Counted from the first letter of the stretch, positions 25,483 to 36,595 are shown. The stretch: DNA of 64,000 bases from Anthoceros angustus (GCA_010909165.1 MU008158.1:1575478-1639477), one strand, 5' to 3'. Program-made: numbers and translations. The notes: generated by a model from the letters alone, not told the origin.

Positions 25483-26149
25483 TCCACTGTAACATAGGGT
25501 GCCCTTTTCTAGTAGGGTTCCCTTGGGATCGAATCCTAGGACTATAACGACATAGAGGGTAAATGTGGCCTCTTTGCATCTTCGGATGCAAAAACCCATT
25601 CCACATACCATCTACCCTTAGGGTTCGCAATTATAGAGGACAAACCGACTGCTACATCGCCTGCTCTAGTCCGCTTGACGCTGGTTGGGGCTCTCTTCAA
25701 ACATGCCTTCGAAAACCCCGGCTGGGTTAGGATCTCCAATACCTCATCCGCCTGTCCGTCTTGCAATTGGTCCGTAACTAATGCTTTGGCCGACATGGAC
25801 TCATGGATCATCCTCAACTCGAACATGGTCTTGGGTTTTAATATCATTGACCATGACATCATTCGAAACGCTTTCTCCTTGCACCAAGGTGGTGGGCTGG
25901 CCTTGTCGTTATTCCCGTCCGCACTTTGCATATGGTGGAGTTCAAATAGCTTGGTCTTTATGAGCTCTTGGGTTCTCACATAAAGCGTGCTCTCTCGTGT
26001 CAGGGCAAATCCATATGAAAGAATAAAGGTCTCTGCCATCACAAGGTGATCGAGATGCTTCGGACGCTTCCGCCTTTGACGTAGAGCATTCTTGTCCGCA
26101 CAGTTGGGTGGCAAAATCTGTTCGGGTATATAGCGGCTTGTTAAGGACT

Positions 26150-26640
26150 ATGTCGTCTACATATACTCCTAAGACAATAAAGTGAGCACCTGATCTTTTG
26201 ATATAAATGTTACTATCAGAGTTTAGCTTAGTGAAACCTAGTTCCTTAAGACTAACATCTAGCTTAAAGTACCATTTCATAGCACTCTGCTTAAGTCCAT
26301 ATAAGGACTTTAGTAATAGGCAAGCATTGTACTTTGCCCTGTCCTTGACATTTATTCCCTCGGAAATCTCCATGTAGATTGTGTGGTCCAAGTCTCCGTA
26401 TAGAAAAGTTGTCTTCATGTCAAGTTGCAATAACTCATAGTCGTGGTGAGATACTAAGGCTAAGAGAATCCTAAGTGAGGATATCTTAAGTACGGGACTA
26501 AAAGTTTCATCATAGTCAAAACTGCATTTTGAGAATATCCCTTGCCACTAGTCTAGCTTTGTATCTTTCTATGCTACCGCAAGATTTAACTTAATCTTAA
26601 AAGTCCACTTAGAACCCACTAATTTTCTATCCTTAGGTAG
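26150..26640 (-). pseudogene. pol: Ty1/copia reverse transcriptase fragment
   Basis: Reading down from about 26,640: KLVGSKWTFKIKLN, then YDETFSPVLKISSLR after a frame break. An open frame from 26,430 follows with QLDMKTTFLYGDL, EISEGINV, LKSLYGLKQSAMKWY, LGFTKLNSDSNIYIKR and finally VYVDDIVL with the catalytic Asp pair at about 26,152-26,160. This order is diagnostic of copia RT. Only the tail thumb/connection region is lost. At least one stop and several shifts lie in the first third. Confidence 0.88.
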
Positions 26641-27974
26641 GCTAGTTAAGGTCCAAGTCTTATTAGCTTATAGGGATTCTAACTCGACATGATTGCTTGT
26701 TTCCAATGTTCCTTTTGCGCAAGTAATGGCTTCGATAGCTAAAGGGACGAGTTGGTCTATTCTTTGCATTAAGACAATAAGCTAGAGTGTTTTAGGGTCC
26801 CGCCAATTAGTAGGGGAATATCTATTTATTTTACCGCATTATGTCTTTGAGAATGCGCCTCTTGTGTCAACGGATCATCTAGTTGTGTGGTGTCCATAAT
26901 AATGTCCTTGAGAAGAGGATCTTGCATGAGGGGTTATATGTACCTCTTCCATGGCTAGGAATCGCCGGCCTCTAAAACTCCCTCTAGAGTTGCCTCTAAA
27001 GATGCCTCTTCCCTATGTTTGCCTCTGCCCGTGAAGAAGGCGCCGGAGGCTTTCACTGCCGTCAAAATACTGTTGTCCTTTCACAAGCATTGCCGAGCAT
27101 ATTGATTAATGGTTGGATGCCTTGGAGGCTTTGAACTACCGATCCATGATTCGGTAGTGTAGATAGGTGATTGCCGCGAGAAGTTCTTCCGAAATATTAA
27201 ATCCTAAAACTTGGAATTTGACCGTCTGTACAAGACCATGGCATGGTGATGTACGTGATCGCCTCCGCCATCCGCAATCCAAGGTAACTTTTAATGGTAT
27301 GAATTGTGTGCATGATATCGGCGTGGCTACGCCGGAGGGTTGGAACCCTAGCAATCCCCATCCCACTCCCTACCAATGGAACAGGAAGAAAGAGATGAGT
27401 GGGAGGACAAAAATCGCAAGCTGAACGCGTCCTCATGCAAAGCATGAAGAAAGGAAACGTTCAGATTCTTTGAGTATATTTGTAATACGAAATTTCTAGA
27501 CAGGGAAGTTATGTTGTCAGCCCATCGAACTTATCTTCTTTGGACTCCGGAGGTGAGAGGTGGACATTGTAATGTGTTTTACAGACTGCTTAAAGGCTAA
27601 GAATTGTGCTCCTAAGGAGGCAATTTGTGTGTATTTGGAGAGTAACTACAATTTTGTAGTTTCTGCAGGTGTTAGAGTGGACATCAACCGTAGTGGAAAA
27701 TTGCCTTATCATTGTGGGTTTGGTGTCTGTTCTACAAACAGGAAGGAGAAATCTACATACGCCCAGTCATATTCTTGTGGGTCGGAGAACCCACTTAGTG
27801 AGAGTTCTTCTCTTATGATCGGAGACAGTTCGAATCCATGCATAAACCCACAAGTTTTCTCCCGCCTTGAGGTATGAATTCTCACGATTGTTTCTTTGCC
27901 ACTCTTGCAGATCTGCTTGCCTAGCGGCGCGCCGTTGGAGGTGCTCCCTATGCCGTTGGCTAGGCATGAGAATG

Positions 27975-27991
27975 TCCGTGCTCTGATACCA
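27975..27991 (-). other. Primer binding site, initiator tRNA-Met type
   Basis: On the minus strand the LTR end ...TAACA is followed directly by TGGTATCAGAGCACGG. TGGTATCAGAGC is the standard plant copia site complementary to initiator tRNA-Met. Fully intact. Confidence 0.85.
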
Positions 27992-28202
27992 TGTTACGAT
28001 CCCTAGGATTTAGATAATCGTAGATGGATTAGAATTGCATCTGTAAGCAGTGTGCATTACATTGAGGATATGCCGAAGCATTCTGCTTGTAACCGTCTAT
28101 GTGTCGGTTCACTCAAATATCTATTCGTATCTAGATACTTAAGCTTACTTAATGATAATTACGAACGGTGCCCTAAGGGCTAGTATGGTATTAATTCTAA
28201 CA
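27992..28202 (-). repeat. Copia LTR, 211 bp
   Basis: Bounded by TGTTA at 27,992 and TAACA ending at 28,202, a perfect 5-bp inverted terminal pair with TG/CA ends. It abuts the primer site, making it the 5' LTR of the minus-strand element. Short for a copia LTR. Confidence 0.75.
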
Positions 28203-28219
28203 GTGTGGTGGCTTGGAAT

Positions 28220-28860
28220 ACGCTGAGAGTGTGTTTCCCACAGTCTTAAGTCAAAAGGATGTGGTGACGTGGAATGCTTTGATAGCAGGGTATTTTTAGC
28301 AGGGCATAGGGCAGCAATTCTTTCGGCAGTACAGTGTGCTTTGCAAGAAGGAGGCCTGGCTTCACCCGATTCAGTGGCGTTTTTGTGCGTCCTGAGGCTT
28401 GTGCCAGTGTGGGAGCCCCTGCTTTGGAGAAGGGCAAGCAGGTTCATGGATAGATTAGAGAACAAGGACATGAAGCTGATGTGTTTATAGCCAACAGTTT
28501 GCAATTGGTGAACTTGAATGCAAAATGTGCTGTGGAAAAAGACGGCATCGCTGTACCCGATTCCGTGACATTTGTGTCTCTTCTGCAGGCATGCGCAAGT
28601 GTGAGCACCGCAACTTTGGAGAGGGGGAAACAGCTGGTTGTTCAGGTTAGAGAACCACGACTTCAGGTAGATGTTGTTTTAGGCTGTAGCTTGGTAGACA
28701 TCTACGCAAAGTGTGGTAGCTTGGAAGAGGCTCGCAGAGTGTCTGACGGTCCTGGTAAGAAAACCTGGTGATGTGCAATGCCATGATTCCAGCATATGCA
28801 AAGTGCGGCAGCTTGGAAATAGCTCAAAGAACATGTTTGTCAAGGTTGCTCAGAGAGAAC
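28220..28860 (+). pseudogene. PPR (PLS-class) protein remnant
   Basis: Pentatricopeptide-repeat text in shifting frames. 28,258-28,300 reads DV-TWNALIAGY in one frame. Then comes EGGLASPDSVAFLCVLR, an LEKGKQVHG-like piece, DSVTFVSLLQACASVSTATLERGKQL at about 28,560-28,630, and LGCSLVDIYAKCGSLEEARRV at about 28,675-28,740. NAMI-AYAKCGSLEIAQR closes it at 28,775-28,830. These are the L and S motifs of plant organelle RNA-editing PPR proteins. Stops and shifts occur between repeats, and no E/DYW end or targeting start is present. Fragment or pseudogene. Confidence 0.75.
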
Positions 28861-30005
28861 TCCTCCGGCTACGTCCGTAAGTATTTAGGGTCCACGTGGA
28901 GGTTTTTTGATGCAGGAAAGCCAGCTGCTGCGTTGCCACGGATTTGAAAAGATACAAGCTTTGCTGTTTGTGTTGCATTTTGTAGGTCAGGTAACATTTT
29001 TGCACAGCAGGGGGCTTTGATTGATTCAATTGTAGCATAACATGTGACTCTGTGGAGGTAATAGGGAGTGCGACCGAGTAGCTGTTGTGAATGTGCCTTT
29101 CAGATTGTACAGTGGAGGCACTAGTAAGGCGCGAATTTATCCCAGACGCCAGCTTCCTGTGTTAGCTATGTTTTCCTGTATATTACATCCTCGCTTGTGA
29201 ACATGCGCATCAATTACCTTCTAGATGAGCACTGCGGTGCACTGGATGCAAATGTCGAATACTGGTGTCTCTCGCTGTTTGGGGCTACAGCCGGAGGTTC
29301 TTGGTGACCACTGACCACCAAAGGTGAGCCATACAGAGTAGATACGTAATCTGAAGATTTGATACGCCACATGTTACAAGTTTCTCGGCGTGTCCACACC
29401 TTCTAGTTCACCGTCCCTCACAACATAGCAGGCTATAGTGCGCAGCGTTTACACATCCTGCACCTCATGTTCATGTGGGTTTTGCCCCACCCCACGACAC
29501 TTGGCTGTGCCTCCATAGGCCTATGCTGCATTCAGTCTGTCTCTTCGGGCTCTCTATCCTAGTGAGTACGGAAAGGAGCTCCTACCTCATCCTTTTGAAC
29601 ACCTCAGTACATGTGGTAGCAGGCAATTCACAGTCTGGAAAGAAAAAAACTACTGCTGGTCTGCAGTCCCCTCCTGCTTTCCAGGTGGGTACCTGCATCC
29701 GCGCGGTACTGGGCTATCGATCGTACCAGCCTTCAAATAATGCAGCCGCAGTGACAAAACACCGTACAAAAAGGTGATGCTCAAATCCTACGGCCACTTC
29801 CAAGTGCCCAACAAACATTTGCTCTTGGAATTGCGACCACAACATCGACTTGGTAGCGTTGTATAGGTTCATGCCCGAGTCTTCACGTTGGTGCATATAA
29901 GCCGACGAAGAGCGAGCACAGATGTGTGGCATTTCGCTTCCAGTCACGAGTCCGTCTGCCGATATCACTTGTCCAGCCTTGAAGATCGAGTGCCGAGTGT
30001 TTCCC
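28861..30005. other. Intergenic, nothing recognised
   Basis: No coding text or repeat of note. It contains the promoter region of the secreted-protein gene beginning at 30,006. Confidence 0.4.
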
Positions 30006-30596
30006 ATGGCCAGCCGCGTGTTTTTCATTGTGCTCCTGTCGGCAGTGGCACTGTGGGTGGCCTTTATCCAGGTCGATGCACGCCAAGTGGATATGGATGC
30101 CGTGACCGGCCATGGCCACCAGGCTGCTGCCAATCTCGCGACTGAGACCAGCACCCAGCTCGATGGTGCTGTGTACGTCCCCGTGAGAGTGCCGGTAGGA
30201 ACCAAATTCCAGCTCAAGTTGAACGCAGATGGACTCTATCTGACCACGGACGGGCTGAACGTGACTAGGACGTCAGACCCCATCGCGAAGGGCCTTCAGC
30301 TCACCATGTGGGAGTCAGTGGAAGGAATTGCTCCTTTATCATACCTTTACTGGAACGGTTTTGCGATCAGACACGCGTTGACGGGAGTAGTGCTCGTCTA
30401 CGACGGTGACTTCGCTGTTGAAGTCGTAGATGGCTGGCCTCTGAGCGCTTGGCTTTTGTACCAGTCCGTTAGCTTGTTGTCCGAGCCCGTGTTCAAGCTC
30501 AACTATCTGGGCTTCCAGGATGACGGCTACATCCCGGGAGACTGGACCTTTGAGAACTTCGGCGGTTCCGTCACCGCTACAGCTGCAGCTGCGTAG
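30006..30596 (+). CDS. Secreted protein of unknown family
   Basis: Single-exon frame of 196 residues from ATG 30,006. I prefer this start to the in-frame one at 29,922 because it puts a classic signal peptide at the N terminus: MASR, then the hydrophobic run VFFIVLLSAVALWVAFIQV ending at Asp-Ala-Arg near residue 24. The mature part has alternating hydrophobic residues and many Gly, Asp and Val (GTKFQLKLNADGLYLTTDG, RHALTGVVLVYDGDFAVEVV), suggesting an all-beta fold, perhaps beta-trefoil-like. Two or more NxT sites (LNVTRT) could be glycosylated. No Cys in the mature part. It ends in an Ala-rich tail. Not recognised; the beta fold is inference. Confidence 0.7.
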   Translation: MASRVFFIVLLSAVALWVAFIQVDARQVDMDAVTGHGHQAAANLATETSTQLDGAVYVPVRVPVGTKFQLKLNADGLYLTTDGLNVTRTSDPIAKGLQLTMWESVEGIAPLSYLYWNGFAIRHALTGVVLVYDGDFAVEVVDGWPLSAWLLYQSVSLLSEPVFKLNYLGFQDDGYIPGDWTFENFGGSVTATAAAA

Positions 30597-30878
30597 CTTT
30601 ATCGGCTGCTGTGTATCTGGCTTGTGCTAGGAAGCCACTTACGTATGTACATAGCTGTGTGTGTTGTCAGGTATTGCAAAATTTTAACGCCTTAGTGCTA
30701 GTCTTTGCCCTTTTGGCTGTATTATGGGTATATGTACTCCATGGATTAACTGTACAAGTGGATATACATAATGCTGTGAACCTTTGGGTTGGAAAGAATC
30801 CCCTTTGGATTGGGAAGAATCCTAGGTGGAAGACTCATTTCCGTGACTCCCAGGAACGTGATTCCATTGGTTTTAAAG

Positions 30879-31230
30879 TACCGTACCCCAAGGGGTGATT
30901 CGGCGTTAATTAATTAAAATTAGTAAAAGTTGAAAATCCAGAAATTATTATACTTAAAATATTGAATAGGTAAAAATTTATGAGTTTATGATGCCGAAAA
31001 TAAGGAAAATAGGGTTTGTGTGAAAAATTAGGGCCTATTTAGGGGAGATCTATACATATCCATTAGTTTTATATATACCTACATATTTTAATAAATATTG
31101 AAATTTGATAAAATTATTTTTTGTAAATGTTGAAATTTTGAAAAATATAAATATTTATGTTGAACCTTGTTTTTTTCAAAAAATAATTATTTCGGCATTA
31201 TCCTGTTGAACCACCCTTCGAGGTACGGTA
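30879..31230. mobile_element. MITE-like element with ~23-bp terminal inverted repeats
   Basis: Left end TACCGTACCCCAAGGGGTG at 30,879 and right end at 31,208-31,230 are inverted copies with four mismatches in 23 bp. The interior is very AT-rich and non-coding. TA stands at both outer edges, compatible with a TA target duplication (Tc1/mariner habit). Confidence 0.6.
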
Positions 31231-31316
31231 TAAAAAAGCTAGTGTATTTTTTACTTCAGCTGTACAAAATGCTTATATTTTATAAACTTTTTATATATTC
31301 CAATGAGATAAGTATT

Positions 31317-31528
31317 CTTAAATTGGCATGAAACAAAAAAGTATGATTAGTTATTCACTGTATGATTAAATATTAAAATAAAATTAAAAATCAGCTACAA
31401 GGAAAACCATGAAACCAAGAAGCATGGTTCAAAGATATAAAAACATTAGATTTTAATTATGTATGAATAAACACTATTTCCACTAAGTGCGTACCTAGTC
31501 AAGCCTTTTGGTTTCATGCCAATTTAAG
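31317..31528. repeat. Inverted repeat, possible MITE
   Basis: CTTAAATTGGCATGAAAC at 31,317-31,334 is repeated exactly in inverse at 31,511-31,528, with looser matching outward (AGTATTC / GAATACC). AT-rich spacer of 176 bp without coding potential. Confidence 0.55.
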
Positions 31529-31539
31529 GGTATTCATCA

Positions 31540-32340
31540 CATTTGAGTATACAAGGAGTTTGTGAATGCTTGAATGTTTCACATCTCGCTGATACAAATG
31601 GGTTCGGCCTATGGAATACCGACCTCGTCAGGAAGCCTTTTAGGGTTTTTTTCGATGGTGACAAAAGAAGTTTTCGCCGTGACACGGTGAACACTGTGTC
31701 ACACACTGAACATCGCCGCGGGCGCCCGCCTCGTGTCCGATCTCGTCACTAAGCTCGTGGTGTGTGTGAAGATTCTTTTAGGTTTTGACATACAAGGTTT
31801 TCTTTTTAGTGCTGTGGTTGGGGCCATCGACATCCTTCGCATGACCCCATCTGTCGCTGTGGCATGGGCCATCGACATCCATTCGCATGACCCCATCCGC
31901 CGCTTGCCATAAAGAAACCGCTACTAGGCCTTTATGGCGTATAGCGTGAGGAGCCATCCGCGCGGCGCCACCGAGCTATATAGGCCTTTGTGGTATAGCC
32001 CGAGGTGCCATGTACGCCTACGGCCAGCCATCCAGCTGCAAGGCACCGCCATCTGGCCTCGCGATAGGGCACAACATCTTCACACAAGCATGCTTTACAT
32101 TCGACCACAAGAAAGCCACCACTGGGCTCATGTCTCAAAAGGACAGAACACACCGGATCGAGCATGTTCGAGGCTAACATTCGGGCCAGCCGCGTCGGTG
32201 AAAAGCGGTCTTCAACGACTAGCATGCCCACCCAGCTTCCACCGGGCCGAGACATGTCCGAATATATATGTCCATGTGTGGTGCAGAAAACCCTAAACAT
32301 GACATAAACCCTAAATGATGGAAAGAAAAGTGGATGACGA
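31540..32340. other. Unassigned, repeat-like
   Basis: No gene recognised. A GGGCCATCGACATCC...GCATGACCCCATC unit occurs twice at 31,826-31,902. Likely old transposon sequence. Confidence 0.35.
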
Positions 32341-32557
32341 GATCGAACACGAGGGGCAAGTTAGACAAAAACTTTGTGGCGCCTCGGCCGTCGTCCGTGA
32401 TGTGGCGTATGTGATGAAGGAATCTTGAAGATGCGCGAGCATCTTCATGTAAATCTGGAAGAAAAACTTGTCACACACGCTTGGTAGTGAGATCGATTCC
32501 ATATCGGCCACATGGATCGACTTTGTAAGAAGAAGAAGAAGAAGAATTTTATTTGAG

Positions 32558-32909
32558 TCCACTAAGGATTGTCATGGGACTTGGTACTTGACAACTTGTA
32601 CCATGGTGTGCCTAAGCTACTTGCACCAAGGGCATCCACTCCCTTTAGGCACCCCATCTAAGTACCGATCTAAGCTCAGGATGCTTAATCACTAAGCTCA
32701 GGATGCTTAATCACGGCGTTCTTATAAATGTGTGTCCATTTGGCCTAAGCCATTTGGACACACATGGATGTGGTTGTTAAGCATCTAGCGCTTAGATAAG
32801 TACCCACATGGAACGCCTAGAGGGAAAGGATGCCCTTAGTAGCGGAGGCACATCATGGTACAAGTTGTTAGGTTATAGGTCCCATGACGAAAATGCTATC
32901 TTTAGTGGA
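32558..32909. mobile_element. Fold-back element with long (~150-bp) inverted arms
   Basis: Outer ends TCCACTAA (32,558) and TTAGTGGA (to 32,909) are inverted copies. Further inside, TCATGGGAC pairs with GTCCCATGA, and ACAACTTGTACCAT (32,591-32,604) pairs exactly with 32,855-32,868. AAGGGCATCC and ATCTAAGC...GATGCTTAA also pair with inverted partners. An inner hairpin TGTGTCCA/TGGACACA caps the structure near 32,730-32,765. A 22-bp unit is tandemly doubled at 32,671-32,714. Non-coding; a MITE or fold-back transposon. Confidence 0.75.
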
Positions 32910-32984
32910 AGATTAGTAGAGTTGTTTTCCTTATTCTTCTTCCTCATGACTAGAACTTGTATGAGTGTAACTAAGAATCAAATA

Positions 32985-33120
32985 TGGAACCAGACATCCT
33001 AAGCAATTCAACAACGTCCTAAGAACAAGCAATATGACCAAGTATAGAACCAAACATTCTAAGAACATGCAATCTGACCAAATACAGAACCAAACGTTCT
33101 AAGAACATGCAATCCTATAC
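32985..33120 (+). repeat. ~45-bp tandem repeat, three copies
   Basis: Units share GAACCAAACATTCTAAGAAC followed by ATGCAATCTGACCAA. The first copy is the most diverged. Confidence 0.6.
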
Positions 33121-33713
33121 AAGGCACGATGGCAAGAACAATCTTTGAAATAGAAATATATGGGCTATATATTGAGGACAACAAACTTTAATACCTTTTA
33201 TCTTGAGGGAATATAACTAAAAAGATGAAATAAAATTATTTATATTAGTTTATATATATATTTTTGATAATAAAATATCATAAAATTTAAAATAAAAGCT
33301 TATGAAATATACCTAGTTTATTAATTTTAAGAGCGAATTTTAAAGGCTTGGTTGACAATATAATTAGGACAATGCTACCCTTACCTAGGTAGATAGGTAT
33401 ATAATATGTGTATGGATGTAGAAAATATGTCCATACAATTATGCATTTTTTTGAGCCCAAGCAGGGAAGGGAATCACGGCGACTTATGTGTAGGTATCTA
33501 TCTCAGAAACTTCGTTTCTTCCTTTTCTTTCGTGCGAACATACGCTCGTCTCTCCCGCTGACCGCGACACTGTGTGGGTTGCAGCTAGCTGTCCGCTTGC
33601 TTTTCCTCACGGCCGCCAGCAGGCCGCTGGTCCGGAGCCCGCATCTGCCAGATCTGGTGTTCAGATCCCACTTTTGGCCCGCCATCTCCCCCCGCTTCCC
33701 TGGACTGAGCAGA
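33121..33713. other. AT-rich spacer and probable ARF-GAP promoter
   Basis: 33,121-33,460 is AT-rich with no gene. 33,460-33,713 becomes GC-richer and leads into the 5' region of the ARF-GAP gene; probable promoter and leader. Confidence 0.4.
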
Positions 33714-36595
33714 TCTGAGCGCCTTGCCTGCGTTGCCGATCTTCGTTTTCTCACTTATCAATTTGCAGGAGAGTCTCGTGGGATCGTTTTTGCTGCATCC
33801 CAAGCGGGATAGGGCCTGCTAGGCGGCAGGTAATGCTGCCTTTGTAGATGTGAAGGATCTGGTGCTGCTCTGTCGGCTGGACTCTCCCCCTTTCTTTTTG
33901 TGTAGGTGTGGTTTTTGACCCTCCCCCGATTACTGTGGTGGTGGTGCGATGTACTCTTCCACCAAGGCGTCTTTGTTGTTTTTCTTCGTTTTCGTGCCCT
34001 TGCCCGGCCTCGTCCGCCTCGTCTGTCTTGCAGTTGTGGTGACCCTGGTGATTTAGCGCGCTTAGGTTTGGTGTGTTCGGGTAGGTTGAGTGTCAATGGC
34101 GTCCGCCTCGGCAGCAGCCAAACTGAGGGAGCTTCAATCGCAGCCGGCGAACAAGACATGCGTGGATTGCTCGCAGAAGAACCCGCAGTGGGCCTCCGTG
34201 TCGTACGGCATCTTCATGTGCCTGGAGTGCTCCGGGAAGCATCGGGGCCTGGGGGTGCACATCTCCTTTGTTCGCTCCGTGTCCATGGATTCCTGGTCCG
34301 AAATACAGCTGAAGAAGATGCAGGCGGGGGGCAATGCTGCTCTCAACAGCTTTCTGGCCGAGTACGGGATTGCCAAGGAGACGGAGATTGTGGCCAAGTA
34401 CAACACCAAGGCCGCGGGAATTTACCGGGATAGGATCCAAGCCCTTGCCGAGGGGCGACCTTGGAGGGCACCGCCTGTTGTCAAGGAGGTGGTGGGTTCT
34501 GGGAACGGGTCTGTCCAGCGGGGTAGATCTGCAAGCGCTGAGGGGTTTGGATCGAGTGAAAAGTTCTCCCAGGGCTGGGATGACTGGGGTAGGGAGGATG
34601 CGAGCCGGGGGAACCAGGGAATCAGACGCAACCAATCGGCCGGCTCTTTCCCTCAAAACGGCGCTGGTGGGCCGCCGAGAGCTCACTCTTCGGAAGATAT
34701 ATACAGCAAGTCTCAATTGGAAGCATCAGCTGCTGGCAAGGAGGCTTTCTTTGCCCGGAAACAGCTTGAGAATGCCTCCAAACCTGAGGGTCTTCCTCCT
34801 TCTCAGGGAGGCAAATACGTCGGGTTTGGGTCAGCCGGTAGCCAGCCTCCTCAGGTGAGTAGAGGAGGCTCGGCTGGTGGGGGTGATATGCTCAAAGACA
34901 CCGTCTCTGTTGTCTCCCAGGTATGGTCCTGAAAACATGTCTCTTCGCTGCAGTACATCTGCTGAGTGTATTTCCAACGCTCATTGTGAGCCTCGTCATG
35001 CTTTGCAGGGATTGAGTCGTTTGTCTGTCGTTGCCGCATCCGCTGCTCAGCAAGCGGCCACAGCTGTGCAGGCCGGCACCAAGGACTTGACTATCAAGGT
35101 GAGTTACTAGTTGCAGCACCTCTGAGCTTCTATACCCTGAAGAACACTGGAGCCGAACTGAGCGCCTTGCCTGCGTTGCCGATCTTCGTTTTCTCACTTA
35201 TCAATTTGCAGGAGAGTCTCGTGGGATCGTTTTTGCTGCATCCCAAGCGGGATAGGGCCTGCTAGGCGGCAGGTAATGCTGCCTTTGTAGATGTGAAGGA
35301 TCTGGTGCTGCTCTGTCGGCTGGACTCTCCCCTTTCTTTTGTGTAGGTGTGGTTTTGACCCTCCCCGATTACTGTGGTGGTGGTGCGATGTACTCTTCCA
35401 CCAAGGCGTCTTTGTTGTTTTTCTTCGTTTTCGTGCCCTTGCCCGGCCTCGTCCGCCTCGTCTGTCTTGCAGTTGTGGTGACCCTGGTGATTTAGCGCGC
35501 TTAGGTTTGGTGTGTTCGGGTAGGTTGAGTGTCAATGGCGTCCGCCTCGGCAGCAGCCAAACTGAGGGAGCTTCAATCGCAGCCGGCGAACAAGACATGC
35601 GTGGATTGCTCGCAGAAGAACCCGCAGTGGGCCTCCGTGTCGTACGGCATCTTCATGTGCCTGGAGTGCTCCGGGAAGCATCGGGGCCTGGGGGTGCACA
35701 TCTCCTTTGTTCGCTCCGTGTCCATGGATTCCTGGTCCGAAATACAGCTGAAGAAGATGCAGGCGGGGGGCAATGCTGCTCTCAACAGCTTTCTGGCCGA
35801 GTACGGGATTGCCAAGGAGACGGAGATTGTGGCCAAGTACAACACCAAGGCCGCGGGAATTTACCGGGATAGGATCCAAGCCCTTGCCGAGGGGCGACCT
35901 TGGAGGGCACCGCCTGTCAAGGAGGTGGTGGGTTCTGGGAACGGGTCTGTCCAGCGGGGTAGATCTGCAAGCGCTGAGGGGTTTGGATCGAGTGAAAAGT
36001 TCTCCCAGGGCTGGGATGACTGGGGTAGGGAGGATGCGAGCCGGGGGAACCAGGGAATCAGACGCAACCAATCGGCCGGCTCTTTCCCTCAAAACGGCGC
36101 TGGTGGGCCGCCGAGAGCTCACTCTTCGGAAGATATATACAGCAAGTCTCAATTGGAAGCATCAGCTGCTGGCAAGGAGGCTTTCTTTGCCCGGAAACAG
36201 CTTGAGAATGCCTCCAAACCTGAGGGTCTTCCTCCTTCTCAGGGAGGCAAATACGTCGGGTTTGGGTCAGCCGGTAGCCGGCCTCCTCAGGTGAGTAGAG
36301 GAGGCTCGGCTGGTGGGGTGATATGCTCAAAGACACCGTCTCTGTTGTCTCCCAGGTATGGTCCTGAAAACATGTCTCTTCGCTGCAGTACATCTGCTGA
36401 GTGTATTTCCAACGCTCATTGTGAGCCTCTCGTCATGCTTTGCAGGGATTGAGTCGTTTGTCTGTCGTTGCCGCATCCGCTGCTCAGCAAGCGGCCACAG
36501 CTGTGCAGGCCGGCACCAAGGACTTGACTATCAAGGTGAGTTACTAGTTGCAGCACCTCTGAGCTTCTATACCCTGAAGAACACTGGAGCCGAAC
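33714..36595 (+). repeat. Direct tandem duplication, 1.44-kb unit (ARF-GAP)
   Basis: 33,714-35,155 and 35,156-36,595 are near-identical head-to-tail copies covering leader, exon 1 and exon 2. The join reads GAGCCGAA|CTGAGCGCC. Differences are almost all length changes in homopolymers or short repeats: C/T/G runs near 33,890-33,925, TTG in CCTGTTGTC, and one G in GGTGGGGGTG. One substitution is seen at AGCCAGCC versus AGCCGGCC. Confidence 0.9.
34096..35098 (+). CDS. AGD6/7-like: ARF-GAP (AGD6/AGD7 type), truncated first copy
   Basis: Two exons visible: 34,096-34,920 (275 codons) and 35,009-35,098 (30 codons), with GT-AG borders. ARF-GAPs trigger GTP hydrolysis on ARF GTPases in Golgi vesicle traffic. 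The zinc finger CVDC...CLEC (C-X2-C-X16-C-X2-C) lies at residues 21-44, followed by GKHRGLG with the catalytic Arg. Gly/Ser-rich linkers and a GGKYVGFG motif follow, then the DTVSVVSQ / [13 protein letters not shown] segments typical of AGD6/AGD7. Exon 1 here is intact, but the gene stops after exon 2 because the segment is followed directly by a second copy (from 35,156). The terminal exon is missing in this copy. Confidence 0.85.

Larger units (their letters stand above)
25500..27991 (-). mobile_element. Ty1/copia retrotransposon remnant (interior)
   Basis: Minus-strand element starting at the LTR/primer site at 27,992 and running to lower coordinates. Only about 1.5 kb separates the primer site from RT, too little for complete gag, protease and integrase, so much is deleted. 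A possible gag start is at 27,967-27,767. Below the RT fingers and palm (see separate entry) the text stops matching copia after the catalytic motif, and the minus-strand frame at 26,114-25,542 is not an RNase H I recognise. No second LTR found. Confidence 0.7.

Noticed and set aside
25542-26114. Copia RNase H continuation
   Set aside because: The 190-residue minus-strand frame lacks RNase H motifs (no TREAE, KHI or similar); it does not continue the RT.
27820-27845. tRNA T-arm-like GTTCGAATCC
   Set aside because: No acceptor stem, anticodon arm or internal promoter spacing around it.
34093-36152. Minus-strand frames of ~206 residues opposite both ARF-GAP copies
   Set aside because: Exact antisense of a strongly supported exon; no independent evidence.
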